59,525 bases of DNA from Planctomycetota bacterium. Its GTDB lineage: Bacteria > Planctomycetota > Phycisphaerae > UBA1845. Within the stretch, counting starts at the first letter, position 1. Every line of letters starts with the position of its first letter. This document shows, piece by piece, positions 17,789 to 28,200 of this stretch. The DNA is taken from the NCBI GenBank assembly GCA_024275565.1, contig JAJRYY010000091.1:1-59525 (forward strand), read 5' to 3'. A model generated the notes under the pieces. That model saw only the letters and a program-made list of their open reading frames with translations. It made no database searches and was not told the origin of the DNA. Both the position numbers and the translations under genes were made by a program.

Positions 17789-18538
17789 CTATTTTGCGAG
17801 TTCTGCGATGACGTCGTCCGGGATGTCGAAATTGGAAGAGACGGATTCGGAGTCGTCGTGGTCTTCCAGCTCATCGATCATTTTGACGATTTTTCGTGCT
17901 GCGGCGAGATCGAGCTGGACGGTGTTGGCTGCTATGTTGGTGATGTCTGCGGACTGAATCTCGATGCCGGCGTCTTCGAGGGCTTGCTTGAGGACTGAGA
18001 AATCGTCTGGAGCGCAGGTGACTTCGTGGATTTCTGCCGAGCTTGAGACATCGTCTGCCCCGTTCTCCAGTGCGACATCCATGATCTGATCTTCTGTGAC
18101 ATTCTCTGCACTGATGATGAAGATGCCCTTCTGTGTGAACATCCATGCGACGCAGTTTGAAGCACCGAGATTGCCCCCGTTGCGTTCGAATATTTTCTTC
18201 ATTTCGGGAGCGGTACGATTGCGGTTGTCGGTGACGGCGTGGACCATGACAGCCACTCCGCTGGCGCCGTACCCTTCGTAGACCACATCTTCATAGCTTT
18301 CGCCTTCGAGTTCACCGGTGCCCTTTTTGATGGCTTTCTCGATGGTATCCTTGGGCATGTTGTCGCCTTTGGCTTTGTCGATCGCCAGGCGCAATGTGGT
18401 GTTGTCGTTGGGGTTGCCTCCGCCTCGCTTGGCTGCCATGGTGATGTTGCGGGCGAGCTTGCCCCATGACTTTCCGCGTTTTGCGTCAAGCCTGGCCTTC
18501 TTGTGCTTGATGGTCGACCATTTGGAATGACCTGACAT
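17789..18538 (-). CDS. YebC/PmpR-family regulatory protein
   Basis: The protein is 249 aa, the standard length. MSGHSKWSTIKHKKARLDAK is the family signature, followed by AAKRGGGNPNDN, YEGYGASGVAVMV and RNGGNLG. YebC-family proteins act as DNA-binding regulators, and some members relieve ribosome stalling on proline-rich stretches. An acidic C-terminal tail (ELEDHDDSES) is extra. It lies downstream of the giant TPR gene and converges on the TlyA-like gene. Confidence 0.92.
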   Translation of the reverse strand: MSGHSKWSTIKHKKARLDAKRGKSWGKLARNITMAAKRGGGNPNDNTTLRLAIDKAKGDNMPKDTIEKAIKKGTGELEGESYEDVVYEGYGASGVAVMVHAVTDNRNRTAPEMKKIFERNGGNLGASNCVAWMFTQKGIFIISAENVTEDQIMDVALENGADDVSSSAEIHEVTCAPDDFSVLKQALEDAGIEIQSADITNIAANTVQLDLAAARKIVKMIDELEDHDDSESVSSNFDIPDDVIAELAK

Positions 18539-18616
18539 ATTTAATCCCTTTCTGCCTTCTTCTGGTCAGCGATTCCCGCTCAGCCTGCTCCCGATCCGCC
18601 TGGTCCCGATCAGCAA

Positions 18617-21600
18617 TTACGGTGCTGTCGGATTTTCGTGGGAGGCTGTTCCGTCGACCGCTTCGCCAATCGGTGCGATGTCTGGTGTTTCGCCCGTTTC
18701 GATCGCATTCAACTTTTCCCCAAGCGCTTCGATGAGTCTCCGCAAATCGCCGCGTTGCTCCTCCTGTAGATTCTCGTTTGCTATTTCCAGGCTTTGCTTC
18801 CAGACACGTTTTGCCTCGGTGCGCTGGTCGAGCTGCCAGAGCGCATCGCCCAGGTGATCGAACACGACGGGGTCATCGTCCTCCAGACTGTTGGCTGCCT
18901 TTTGCAACCAGCGGACAGCCTGCTCAAACTCGCCCTTCTTGTATTCCACCCAGCCCATGCTGTCGAGATATGCACCGTTTTCAGGGGACTGGTGAAGTGC
19001 GAATCGAATCATGCGTTCGGCTTCCTCCAGGCGGATGCCCTCGTCGGTGAGCATGTATCCGAAGTCGTTGTTGATGCCAACAGCCTGTTGCCGGTCGCTA
19101 TATTGGCGTAGATCGAAGGCTTTCTGCATTGCTTTCAGGGCGTCATCAGTCTGATCCTGAAACTGATAGCAGGTCGCCAGTATCTGGAGAAACCCGAATT
19201 TGACACGGGGGTCATCCGTTTCGTCGGACCATCGTCGGAGGTTAATGACAGCTTCGTGATATTTTTCCGCCAGAAGGTATAGCTGTGCAAGTCGCATCCG
19301 GTGCGTCAGGCGTCTCCGGGTTTCGGTTGTGCTTCTTTCGTCCCCAGTCTCCCAGTCGAGTGCGAGTTCAATGGCATCATCGTATCGTTGTGCGTCGCGG
19401 AGCACCTGGATGCGCAATTCCTGAACAATCCCCGGGTTTTCAAGCATGGGTGCGATGTTATCCACCAACTCCAGCGCGTCGTCGGGACTGCCAGAATTCA
19501 CCAACAGGTCGACCAGACGTGCATGCCACGCCATATTCTCAGGATCGACTTCCAGCATTGTCAGCATGAGTTGCTGAGCTTCGACGTGGCGTTTCTGTTC
19601 CCTGAGGACATCAAACAGGTCGGTGACAGCAACCTTGTCGCTCGGGCTGGCGTCGTATCGCTCGCGCGCGATCTTCAGCGCCTCCTCATATTGACCGGCC
19701 TGCTGGTATGTGAACATGAGTCTGCGTGTCATCACGTTCGTCACGTTGTCGTCTGCGCTCCACTTGCGAAGCAGCTTGATCTGCTCGTCGTATCGCTTTG
19801 CCCGCTGCAGCGTGTACAACGCTCGCTCACGGTATATCTGACGCTGCTCATCGGTGAGTTCGTCCGCATCGGGCCGGGATTCGTCCAGCTCTGACATCGC
19901 CAGATGGTATGCTTCATCAAATTGTTGATCGATGGTCAGAGTTCGCCAGAGATTGATCTTCCAGGCTACGCGGTTCGGATGCACCGCCAGCAGTGACCGG
20001 AGCGTGGCGATTGCATTGGGATAATCCAACAGGCGATCGTATACCTTGAATTCAAGTTCGAGCGCATCGAGGTTGGCTGGATCGGTGTCCGCGGATTTTC
20101 GAGCATAGACCAGCGCTTCTCTGGTGCGGTCCTGTCGCAAGAAGCTTCTCCCGATGCGATCCAGAGTTACTGAATTCGGACCAAGCGTCTCGACGGCTGC
20201 GAGCAGTGTTTCGCGATACTTGTCCTCATTGGCTGGCTGCGTCCCGTTGGCGAGTTCTATCAGGGCGGTTGCACGGGCAATCCGATGGGGGTCAGCCGAG
20301 CGACGTTTTAACTCGACCAGCTGGCTGGAAGCAGCTGCGACATCCTCTCGTTGGAGGTTGATTTCCAGCAGGGCTTCTCGTGAATATTCGTGCAACGAAT
20401 TGACTTCAAGGACCGCCTCGTATTGTCGCTGGGCACGGAGGTCTTCGCCGCTTTGTCGATATGTATCTGCCAGGGCAACCATGGCAGCCACGTTTGCACG
20501 GTCCAGGCGAATCGCTTCCTTATAGTGTTCGACGGCAGTGTCGAATTTGTCCAGCCCGGCGAATGCGTCTCCCAACAGTTGCTGCGTTTCAGATTGCTGA
20601 CGTTCACTGTCGGACATGCCTGTTAATACATCGATGGCTGACTGCCACGCATATCGTTTGATTAACATTGTTGCGAGGCGCAGGCTGGCGTGCGGGAATG
20701 CAGGATTTTTCTCTGCCGCATTTCTGTACAATGCTTCTGCCAGCTCAGAACGGTTGGCTGCCTGGGCGAGTGTTCCGAGTACATAGGCAGTTGCGAAATC
20801 CTCTTCAGAAGCTGCGTGTCGTTCGTGCGTTCCGAGGAGGGCAGTGACAGCCTCTTTGTTGGATGCGAGGGTGGCGATCTTTTCCTGGATGGCGGCGCGT
20901 GATTCGACGTCTGCACGGATGGCGGCGGTTGCCACGTCGAGAACAGAGGACCACGCCTGACGGGATGCGTACAGGTCCATCAATTTCCAGCAGAGACGGA
21001 CGTCACCGGGTTGATCCGACAAACCCTGCCGCAGGATACGTTCCGCATCGTCAGATTGATTGAATTCGATCAGCACATCGACGAAACAGACCAGCCAATC
21101 GGCGGTTTCGTTCTCCTGATAGAGCGCTGCAACATCTTCGATCACTGCACTGGGGTGTCCGGCGCGGGTTCGGATCTCTCTGAGCAACTGGGTTGCACGG
21201 AAGGGATCATCGGTGAGCAACCGGGCGTGCTTGATGGCTTCGTCGTAGCGTCCGATTCTGATCAGCAAGGTTGCGAGTCGTTCGCGCGATTCCGGCGTGG
21301 GCTTGCGATCGGTGAATGCCCCTGACAAGGCATCCGCTGCCTCAGTGAGCATGCCCAGTTTTTCGTAGAGAACTGATTTTTCCGCCCTTGCGTCACCGCC
21401 GTTCACCTGAAGGAGTACGCCAAGCTCGGGGTCTACGATGGCTGCCGCGTCCAGGTCAGCCACGTCCGCTTCGTACTGGTCATACTGCCCGATGGCGGCG
21501 GAGAGATACCCTTCTGCGTTGAGTACCTTTGCGAGCTGAAAATGAGAGAGTGCCGAAAAGACCGGCGTCGTAGAGGCGTTGGACGCCTTCAAGCCTACGC

Positions 21601-22129
21601 GAAAGTGCTGAATCGCCTGAGCATTCTGCTGATCGGCGGCTGCGAGCGAACCGAGCAGATAGTGCAAGACGATGTCGTCGGCATTAGCAGACAGTGCCTT
21701 TCGGACGTGGGTTCGGACGCGTTCATCGTTCCCGGCTGCTCGGTGCGCCAATGCCAGTTCACGATGCAGCAGTGGGTGGTTTGGGTCGCGGCGGAGTGCT
21801 TTTTCGAGTTCCAGAGTCGCCTCAGTGAATCGGCGGTCTCGATAACGATCACGACTTCGTGCCAAACGTCGCTGGCTGGATTCGGAGAGTGCGGGCGATT
21901 GTTCGGCTGGTGCTTCCGGTGCTGGAGGGTCGGGCTTGATTTCCTTCAACTTCATCCGTGCCCGTCGTTCGTCGATGTGTTGCTGGATGCTGTGAGACGT
22001 ACTCGCGGATTCTGCTGCGCCCTGTGGGGCAGTACAGCCAGCCATTCCGCAGATATGCAGGATCATGCACAGACTGAATGCCGAATAGACCAATCCATGA
22101 GATGCCGTTCCCGAGCGAGTTTTCATCAT
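18617..22129 (-). CDS. Giant TPR lipoprotein
   Basis: The protein is 1170 aa from the ATG at 22129 (GGGAG 11 bases upstream). The leader SAFSLCMILHICGMAGC ends in a lipobox Cys, so it is lipid-anchored; the longer frame to 22393 adds only a basic proline-rich stretch with no signal. Nearly all of the mature protein is tandem TPR-like helices (over 20 by eye), for example YRDRRFTEATLELEKALRRD and FDTAVEHYKEAIRLDRANV. It ends in GMVEYKKGEFEQ-like repeats (GWVEYKKGEFEQAVRWLQKA). It is the last membrane-associated gene after the nusA operon and may be a periplasmic scaffold or assembly factor. Confidence 0.8.
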   Translation of the reverse strand: MMKTRSGTASHGLVYSAFSLCMILHICGMAGCTAPQGAAESASTSHSIQQHIDERRARMKLKEIKPDPPAPEAPAEQSPALSESSQRRLARSRDRYRDRRFTEATLELEKALRRDPNHPLLHRELALAHRAAGNDERVRTHVRKALSANADDIVLHYLLGSLAAADQQNAQAIQHFRVGLKASNASTTPVFSALSHFQLAKVLNAEGYLSAAIGQYDQYEADVADLDAAAIVDPELGVLLQVNGGDARAEKSVLYEKLGMLTEAADALSGAFTDRKPTPESRERLATLLIRIGRYDEAIKHARLLTDDPFRATQLLREIRTRAGHPSAVIEDVAALYQENETADWLVCFVDVLIEFNQSDDAERILRQGLSDQPGDVRLCWKLMDLYASRQAWSSVLDVATAAIRADVESRAAIQEKIATLASNKEAVTALLGTHERHAASEEDFATAYVLGTLAQAANRSELAEALYRNAAEKNPAFPHASLRLATMLIKRYAWQSAIDVLTGMSDSERQQSETQQLLGDAFAGLDKFDTAVEHYKEAIRLDRANVAAMVALADTYRQSGEDLRAQRQYEAVLEVNSLHEYSREALLEINLQREDVAAASSQLVELKRRSADPHRIARATALIELANGTQPANEDKYRETLLAAVETLGPNSVTLDRIGRSFLRQDRTREALVYARKSADTDPANLDALELEFKVYDRLLDYPNAIATLRSLLAVHPNRVAWKINLWRTLTIDQQFDEAYHLAMSELDESRPDADELTDEQRQIYRERALYTLQRAKRYDEQIKLLRKWSADDNVTNVMTRRLMFTYQQAGQYEEALKIARERYDASPSDKVAVTDLFDVLREQKRHVEAQQLMLTMLEVDPENMAWHARLVDLLVNSGSPDDALELVDNIAPMLENPGIVQELRIQVLRDAQRYDDAIELALDWETGDERSTTETRRRLTHRMRLAQLYLLAEKYHEAVINLRRWSDETDDPRVKFGFLQILATCYQFQDQTDDALKAMQKAFDLRQYSDRQQAVGINNDFGYMLTDEGIRLEEAERMIRFALHQSPENGAYLDSMGWVEYKKGEFEQAVRWLQKAANSLEDDDPVVFDHLGDALWQLDQRTEAKRVWKQSLEIANENLQEEQRGDLRRLIEALGEKLNAIETGETPDIAPIGEAVDGTASHENPTAP

Positions 22130-22199
22130 GCGATCGCAATCTCCCTCATTGGTATAACGATCTTTGTCAGCCTGGAACTCCAGACGAACCGAGCATCGT

Positions 22200-22985
22200 T
22201 CATTTGCTGGTTGTCCGCTTCTTCGATGCCGTCTTGCTTTTTGTGGTTGAATTGCCTGTTTTTTTCGCGTTTGTTGCTTTTTTCGATGCGACAGCTTTCT
22301 TTGCAGTCTTGGCCGTGCGTGTGGACTTTCCTTTGGCGGAGGTTTTGGGTTTGGCGGCTTTGGACGGGGTTGAGGTGGACTCCTCCTGCACATATTGGGC
22401 CATCAACAGGCAGAAGGATCTTGCATCTGCAGCATTGATGTTCCGCTCCAAAAACGCCTGCACCTCCTGCAGTGTGGCTGTCGGGTCGACGAGGTCTGCA
22501 GACCGCAACAATTCCAGCACCGGGCGGTAGATTGGTATCCCGTGTCCACCCAGACTCCACAGCAGGACAGAAGCGACAGGTCCAGCCTCCAGACCATCCA
22601 ATTCTTCGAGGTAGTGTTTCGCTTCCCGTCGTCCGGTTTTGAGCAGATGCTTGAGGGTGATGTCGTGCTCTCGGCGAAAAATCGCGTTCAGCGTTTTGCG
22701 CAGTCTCTCAGCACACTGGCGTCCGTTGGTAACGTACGGATCGATGATTCGTGCAATTTCTGCATTCGTTGAGACACGGACCTCGTTGATGTCCACCATT
22801 GCCTTTTCCAGAGCGTCGGCTGCCTTGCGGGCAGAAAGCTCCGGCGAATCGCAGGAAAACAGTGAGATTACCAACTGGCGGACAGGGTCGGTCAGTTCCT
22901 CCGAGACGTGTGGGGGTCCAAATCTCTGCGTCAACTGGGTGGTGAATTTTTTAATTCGCTTCGCGTAGAGCGTTCCGTTTTTCAT
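22200..22985 (-). CDS. Degenerate HhH-GPD protein with histone-H1-like tail
   Basis: The protein is 261 aa. Residues 1-190 align by eye with endonuclease III-type HhH-GPD glycosylases: GRREAKHYLEELDGLEAGPVASVL stands where the hairpin-helix-hairpin LPGVGRKTA normally lies. The catalytic Lys position is not Lys, the usual VDTHV Asp is replaced (GIPIYRPV), and there is no iron-sulfur cysteine cluster, so a base-excision activity is unlikely. Residues 195-261 are almost entirely Lys, Ala, Ser and Thr (KAAKPKTSAKGKS), like the tails of H1 or HU-like proteins. Its ATG overlaps the rbfA stop (ATGA). A DNA-binding structural role is inferred. Confidence 0.65.
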   Translation of the reverse strand: MKNGTLYAKRIKKFTTQLTQRFGPPHVSEELTDPVRQLVISLFSCDSPELSARKAADALEKAMVDINEVRVSTNAEIARIIDPYVTNGRQCAERLRKTLNAIFRREHDITLKHLLKTGRREAKHYLEELDGLEAGPVASVLLWSLGGHGIPIYRPVLELLRSADLVDPTATLQEVQAFLERNINAADARSFCLLMAQYVQEESTSTPSKAAKPKTSAKGKSTRTAKTAKKAVASKKATNAKKTGNSTTKSKTASKKRTTSK

Positions 22986-23374
22986 TCCATCGCTCCATCA
23001 TTATCGTCGGTGGGTTCTGTACGCTCTGGGTCGGCCAGGCTTGCATCGATCAGGTCACTCATATGAGCAGCGATCTTGATCGATTCATCCAGCTCCAGTC
23101 GCAACTCAGGACAATGTCGCAGATTCAGGTCTCTGGCGATATGTCGCTGCAAGTGACCTCGCGCGTGCTGCAATCCCGCAAACGTTCGAGACACCTCAGA
23201 ATCGGTTCCCATGACGCTGATGAAGACCCTGGCAATCTGCAGATCCGGGGTCATCTCAACACGCGTGACACTCGTCAACGGGCTGATGCGCGGATCGTTG
23301 AGCTTGTTCAAGATCGCGTCGCCGATCACGTTTCGTACTGCGCTTGCAATTTTATCAATTCGGAACGACTTCAT
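22982..23374 (-). CDS. rbfA: Ribosome-binding factor A
   Basis: The protein is 130 aa. RbfA binds the 30S subunit and helps 16S 5'-end maturation. MKSFRIDKIASAVRNVIGDAI and the KH-type core VTRVEMTPDLQIARVFISV with LRLELDES are typical. It follows DUF503 and precedes the HhH gene with a 4-base ATGA overlap, implying translational coupling. It belongs to the nusA-infB-rbfA operon. Confidence 0.93.
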   Translation of the reverse strand: MKSFRIDKIASAVRNVIGDAILNKLNDPRISPLTSVTRVEMTPDLQIARVFISVMGTDSEVSRTFAGLQHARGHLQRHIARDLNLRHCPELRLELDESIKIAAHMSDLIDASLADPERTEPTDDNDGAME

Positions 23375-23441
23375 GCGTCATCTACTCGAACAACTACCAA
23401 TAATGTGATCATCTTCAACCAGACGAGAGCAGGCTTTATCC

Positions 23442-23537
23442 TCAGTCATCGCTACATACGTCATTACTACACCACGCCATTGCTACAGCATCTCATCGCT
23501 GCACCATATCATCGCTACACCATGCCATCGCTACAGC
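23442..23537. repeat. 16-bp minisatellite, six copies
   Basis: Six degenerate 16-bp units of the form ATATCATCGCTACACC fill most of the spacer between rbfA and the DUF503 gene, inside the operon, so they would be transcribed. Confidence 0.8.
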
Positions 23538-23812
23538 ATATCTCTATCAACATTGACAAGTACCATACTGTGCTGACTGCGCACCCAATCCAGAATTTTA
23601 TCCAGACACGCTCCCACGAATCTGCCATCGGTACCAACCATCGCCACAGCCAGCACCGCACGCTGCCAGACATCCTGGGCATCCACCTCAGCCACCGACA
23701 CGTTAAACTTGTCCGCCAACCGCTCTTTGACGCTCATCAACGCCCGACGTTTTTCCTTAAGCGACCCCGCCTCGGGGATCGAAAACTCTAACCGCAGTAC
23801 ACCGACTGTCAT
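23531..23812 (-). CDS. DUF503 (YlxP-like) protein
   Basis: The protein is 93 aa. MTVGVLRLEFSIPEAGSLKEKR and VSVAEVD are the DUF503 signature. This small protein is nearly always found next to infB and rbfA in bacteria and is thought to act in ribosome or translation functions. AGGAAAG precedes the ATG by about 6 bases, and the gap to the previous gene is 11 bases. The role is not established. Confidence 0.88.
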   Translation of the reverse strand: MTVGVLRLEFSIPEAGSLKEKRRALMSVKERLADKFNVSVAEVDAQDVWQRAVLAVAMVGTDGRFVGACLDKILDWVRSQHSMVLVNVDRDML

Positions 23813-23823
23813 GTCACACTTTC

Positions 23824-25038
23824 CTACCTGCTCTTCCCGGTGCGACGCGAACCTTCCAGTTCTTCAGTCGTTAACGCCCCATCGATCGGGTTGATCCGAA
23901 ATATTCGGTATCTACCTCCGGCATCTTTCCCTTTATCAGCATGCTTACTGTCGCGACGCTCTGGGTAGCTCACACATCCGGTGCGTTCGAGAATATCAAC
24001 AATATAATCCTGGTCCTCTTCCGGAACTTCGTAGAACCTCAGCTCACGCTCCACATCTCTATGATCGAATCCGTAGCGTTTCCCACGGATATACCTGGCA
24101 ATCAGCACGGACTGTTCGAGCATCGAATTATCTCGCGGCAAAAACATGGGTGTCAAAACATTCCACTTGCTGTCGCGCACGGTCAGTACATACCGCCTGG
24201 CCACCACTTGCCTGCGTTCGATTAAGTGGATGGCGACATCCACCGCGTCATCGGGGAGCAGATAATCTCTGGCCAGCCCGTCTGCCTTACTGTTTCTCCT
24301 GCCTCTGACATCTTCTGCCTCAATTTTTAACCGCCATGGCTTGTATGTGCTCCCGAATTCCCATAACTGCTTGCTGCTCAGCGGAATTGTCACCACAATT
24401 TCGTATTCCCCGGGACTCAGATCGATCGCCACCGGCGCCGCGTCCAGGCGCTTTGCAGTTGGATTATCAATCCACGAAAAATCAGTCTCGTCATCAAGCT
24501 TCTTGTAATAGACTGTGACATCCGGCGGAACAGGATCCACATACACGCCTTCTTTACCAAGCCGGTCCAATCGGGGGTCCAACAACCCCTTTCCACCAGG
24601 CCTCTTCGTTGGTTTTGCGACTGTATTCCCGCTCGGACCAGGTTTCGGGCCCGGTTTCGGAGGAGCGGTCGTGATTTGCGCCCCTGATCTCATGTCTTGA
24701 ATCAGTGGCCAGACATAGACTTTTCCGACGTAAATCAGAACGATGAGAACCGCCGCAACATACGCCATTTTCTTGACCACAACGAACGGATCGGCGTTGC
24801 GCGGGCCACGAAAGGGCATTCCGGAACGCCCGGCACTCTTTCGCTGATCTGACTTTGAAGACGGACCAGATCCACTGCCTTCGTTTCCCAGATCTGAAAA
24901 CAGGAAATCAAAATCATCCTGTGGTTCATCGTCTGGAACCTGTGCTTCACGACCACAATAGGCGCAGCGCACAACCTTACCTGCGTCTTCGTCCTTCGCC
25001 CGAACGTTGTGCCCGCAGTCAGCCTTGAACTCAATCAT
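23824..25038 (-). CDS. Zinc-ribbon, single-pass membrane protein
   Basis: The protein is 404 aa from the ATG at 25038 (a GTG at 25053 is possible). The N-terminus has a zinc-ribbon (CGHNVRAKDEDAGK then CAYC) of the kind seen in planctomycete membrane regulators. A Ser/Gly/Pro linker precedes one transmembrane helix (MAYVAAVLIVLIYVGKVYVWPL) at about residues 92-113. A proline-rich neck and a C-terminal domain with beta-rich sequence follow, including LSPGEYEIVVTIPLS, which resembles PEGA-like carbohydrate-type folds. It lies 33 bases after infB and is co-directional. Its function is unknown. Confidence 0.65.
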   Translation of the reverse strand: MIEFKADCGHNVRAKDEDAGKVVRCAYCGREAQVPDDEPQDDFDFLFSDLGNEGSGSGPSSKSDQRKSAGRSGMPFRGPRNADPFVVVKKMAYVAAVLIVLIYVGKVYVWPLIQDMRSGAQITTAPPKPGPKPGPSGNTVAKPTKRPGGKGLLDPRLDRLGKEGVYVDPVPPDVTVYYKKLDDETDFSWIDNPTAKRLDAAPVAIDLSPGEYEIVVTIPLSSKQLWEFGSTYKPWRLKIEAEDVRGRRNSKADGLARDYLLPDDAVDVAIHLIERRQVVARRYVLTVRDSKWNVLTPMFLPRDNSMLEQSVLIARYIRGKRYGFDHRDVERELRFYEVPEEDQDYIVDILERTGCVSYPERRDSKHADKGKDAGGRYRIFRINPIDGALTTEELEGSRRTGKSR

Positions 25039-25071
25039 GGAAGCTAATGCCACTCACCAACATGCCGATCG

Positions 25072-28059
25072 CTACAAGGTTCGCGCCGTCGAGATGACTT
25101 CGTAGGCCTCGACCACATCACCTGATTTCACATCGTCAAAACCGTCAATCCGGATACCGCATTCCATACCGGCACGCACCTCCTTCGCATCATCCTTGAA
25201 CCGCTTGAGCGACGCGATTTTGCACCCGGAACGTATCACGACACCGTTGCGGATCAACCGAACCACATGGTTCCGCTTGATGGCGCCATCTGTCACCAGG
25301 GAACCCGCAACCGTACCAATCTTGGAAAGCTTGAACACCTCGCGAACCTCAACCGTCGCACGGGTCTCTTCGGTAATATCCGGCGACAGCAACCCTTCGA
25401 GCGCCTTCCGAATTTCGTCCTGGACTTCGTAGATGACTTTGTACTGACGAATGTCGACGCCCTTGTCCTCCGCCAACCGCTTCACCCGCACGGAAGGCGC
25501 AACACGAAACGCCACAATAATTGCATCACTGGCATCAGCCAGCAACACATCACCATCGGTCACCGCACCAACGGCTGCATGGCGAATGGACATACGCACT
25601 TCGTCCGTAGGCAGCTTCTCGAGCATCGAACGCAACGCATCCACAGATCCATCCACATCTGCGCGAATGATCAGATTCAGCACCGGAACCTCGCCCTGAT
25701 CGCGCAACTTGAACACATCCTCAAGACTACGCATCTTACGCGACGTCGCACGACCATCACTCACACGCTGATGACGAAGCTCCTCAGCCGCAGTCTTCGC
25801 ACGCTGCATGGACTTCACTTCAAACAGCTTGTCACCCGCGATCGGGACTTCATCAAGCCCCCAGATCTCAACGGGGATCGAAGGCGTCGCCTCTTTCAAG
25901 CGGTTCCCACGATCATCAATGAGCGCCCGCACCTTGCCATAAGCGTGTCCGCAGACCACGATGCTCCCCGTCTTGAGAACACCACCCTGAACAAGCACAC
26001 GCGCAACGGAACCAACACCTTCCTTCGTTTCCGCTTCGATCACTGTTCCAAAACCAGGCCCCTTATGAGGTGCCTTAAGCTCAAGCACTTCACCCAGCGC
26101 GGAAAGGTGCTCGACAATATCGTCAATACCTTCCCCGGTGGTCGCAGAAACACGAATCACATCCGTTTCACCACCCCACTCCGATGGCTGCAATTCACGC
26201 TCAGCAAGTTGACCAAAAATCTGCTGGATATTCTGATCGCCAAGATCGATCTTGTTCAATGCAACCACAATCGGTACCCCAGCCGCCTTCACATGGTTGA
26301 TCGCTTCCACCGTCTGGGGCATCACCCCGTCGTCGGCAGCCACAACCAGAACCGCAATGTCCGTCAACCCCGCACCACGCGAACGCATGGCAGTAAATGC
26401 CTCATGACCCGGCGTATCGAGGAAGGTAACCTTACCAGCCGTCTTATGATTCAGATGGTACGCCCCGATGTGCTGCGTAATGCCGCCATCCTCAGATTTC
26501 GTCACGTTCGTAGCACGGATCGCATCGAGCAGACTTGTCTTCCCGTGGTCAACGTGACCGAGAAACGTCACAACAGGTGGACGCAAACGAACATCCCTCG
26601 GCTTGAGTGCCTCAAACTCCTCCTGAATAACATCAAACTCCGTCTTGGCTGGCTTGATGGTCAGGGTAATTCCATGCTCCATCGTGACGAACTCAGCCAT
26701 CTCAGTCGTCAACTCAGAATTTATATTCGCGGAAAAATTGTACTCCCGCCTCAGCAACGGAAGCATGTGCAGCATCGAAACACCCGTGGCCGCACACAAC
26801 TCCTTCATACGAATAGGAGCCTGAATCGTCGCCTCGGTCTTCTTGGTGAACGTGGGTGCATGCTTGCGACCGCCCACTGCCCGACGGGAATGAATCCGAC
26901 GCCCAGTCGCATCGCTGATCCGCTCCTGACGCTCTGCCAGATCCCGGTCTTTCCACTCCCGAAGCTGCTCAGCCGACCGCTTCTCACCCCCAGGACGAAC
27001 CGGTCGCCCCTTACTGGCTGCCGCCGGAGGATATTGCACCGGACCACGCGCCCCGCGACCACGACGACGACCAGCATCCGCCGGGGGCGAACCCCCAGGA
27101 CTCGAGGTCGTCGATGATGACGATGATGGAGATGCTGGTGCAGGACGACGACGCGGAGGTGGCGAATAGGACTGCTCGATCGGTTCATACCGAACCACGC
27201 GAGGCCCTTTCAACTGCACAGGTTTCGGTACATTCTGCGGACCCGCTGGTACGACTGGCTTGGACTCCTTCACAACAACTTCACCCACAGATCCAGCACC
27301 CTCACCACCAGATTCGTTCCCCGCAACAGCCTGACCCTCCGCCTGTCCTGACAACACCGAACCCGCATCCTGTGATTCCGGTGCGGCGGTTCCAGCAGCC
27401 TCCGGAGCGGCGGTACTGTCAGCCACTGCCTCAGCGCCTGTGGCGGCAATACCTGTGGCTGCGATACCCGCAACTGCATTGCCTGCATCTGGTATGCCTG
27501 CATCTGGTATGTCTGCATCTGGTATGTCTGCAGCTGCACTGCCTGCGGAGATCCCGTCGTCAGCTTCCACACCACCACCAGCCTCTACGCTGACAGGCTG
27601 CCCGGACACTGCTTGCTCAGACGACGTCTCAACAGAAGTCGGCGCATCAACAGAAACCCCAGGAACATCCGCAGGCACCTCAACAACCGCAGTACCAGTA
27701 ACAACCGCAGCACCAGTGGAATCTCCACCGACCAGCGCAGCACCACCAGCCTCCGCGACCACATTCAGGTCAGCAGTCGCCGCCGAAACAGGATGCTCTT
27801 CCACCAGTGTCGATACCCGCGCCTTCTCACGTTCCTCACGCTTCTTCGCCTGTTCACGGGCCTTGTCCAGATCTACACGCGTGGTCGTCTCTACAGTCGT
27901 ATCATGTCGCCCGTCACTAAACCACTCGCGAACAGTCGCCTCCAGACCAGCACTCAAGGTAGACATGTGGTTGGTCACCTTAAGCCCCTCGGCCTTGCAC
28001 TTCTCAATAATCACCTTGCTGGGAACCTTCAGATCCTTCGCAAGAATGTGAACACGCAT
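25072..28059 (-). CDS. infB: Translation initiation factor IF-2
   Basis: The protein is 995 aa. IF-2 is the GTPase that brings fMet-tRNA to the 30S subunit and promotes subunit joining. The N-terminal IF2N element is [19 protein letters not shown] long disordered Ala/Pro/Val region (about 70-390) contains a pentapeptide repeat [10 protein letters not shown] encoded by a 15-bp minisatellite. The G domain has [17 protein letters not shown] and NKIDL, followed by the usual domains II-IV. The ATG at 28059 is chosen over a TTG at 28071. It sits in the nusA-infB-rbfA order found in most bacteria. Confidence 0.96.
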   Translation of the reverse strand: MRVHILAKDLKVPSKVIIEKCKAEGLKVTNHMSTLSAGLEATVREWFSDGRHDTTVETTTRVDLDKAREQAKKREEREKARVSTLVEEHPVSAATADLNVVAEAGGAALVGGDSTGAAVVTGTAVVEVPADVPGVSVDAPTSVETSSEQAVSGQPVSVEAGGGVEADDGISAGSAAADIPDADIPDAGIPDAGNAVAGIAATGIAATGAEAVADSTAAPEAAGTAAPESQDAGSVLSGQAEGQAVAGNESGGEGAGSVGEVVVKESKPVVPAGPQNVPKPVQLKGPRVVRYEPIEQSYSPPPRRRPAPASPSSSSSTTSSPGGSPPADAGRRRGRGARGPVQYPPAAASKGRPVRPGGEKRSAEQLREWKDRDLAERQERISDATGRRIHSRRAVGGRKHAPTFTKKTEATIQAPIRMKELCAATGVSMLHMLPLLRREYNFSANINSELTTEMAEFVTMEHGITLTIKPAKTEFDVIQEEFEALKPRDVRLRPPVVTFLGHVDHGKTSLLDAIRATNVTKSEDGGITQHIGAYHLNHKTAGKVTFLDTPGHEAFTAMRSRGAGLTDIAVLVVAADDGVMPQTVEAINHVKAAGVPIVVALNKIDLGDQNIQQIFGQLAERELQPSEWGGETDVIRVSATTGEGIDDIVEHLSALGEVLELKAPHKGPGFGTVIEAETKEGVGSVARVLVQGGVLKTGSIVVCGHAYGKVRALIDDRGNRLKEATPSIPVEIWGLDEVPIAGDKLFEVKSMQRAKTAAEELRHQRVSDGRATSRKMRSLEDVFKLRDQGEVPVLNLIIRADVDGSVDALRSMLEKLPTDEVRMSIRHAAVGAVTDGDVLLADASDAIIVAFRVAPSVRVKRLAEDKGVDIRQYKVIYEVQDEIRKALEGLLSPDITEETRATVEVREVFKLSKIGTVAGSLVTDGAIKRNHVVRLIRNGVVIRSGCKIASLKRFKDDAKEVRAGMECGIRIDGFDDVKSGDVVEAYEVISTARTL
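27439..27535. repeat. 15-bp coding minisatellite in infB
   Basis: Tandem 15-bp units such as GCATCTGGTATGCCT encode the pentapeptide IPDAG or IPDAD in the disordered N-terminal part of IF-2. The unit length keeps the frame. Confidence 0.8.
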
Positions 28060-28200
28060 CTTCTCAGCCAACCGAAATCTCCAGTCTACTACGCCACAAT
28101 CCCATACCGCTTCATCAATAATCTGCTCGCCATCATCACAGATGACTCACTCGCCACATATTGACACGCCAAAAATGACGCGACCAAAAATGACCTTCGC

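Noticed and set aside
22130..22393. Extended N-terminus for the giant TPR lipoprotein
   Set aside because: The extension is basic and Pro-rich, lacks a signal peptide and overlaps the HhH gene; the lipobox start at 22129 fits better.
25267..27117. 616-codon open frame on the plus strand inside infB
   Set aside because: It is antisense to a certain gene, has no domain or signal, and its composition reflects the high G+C infB codons on the other strand.
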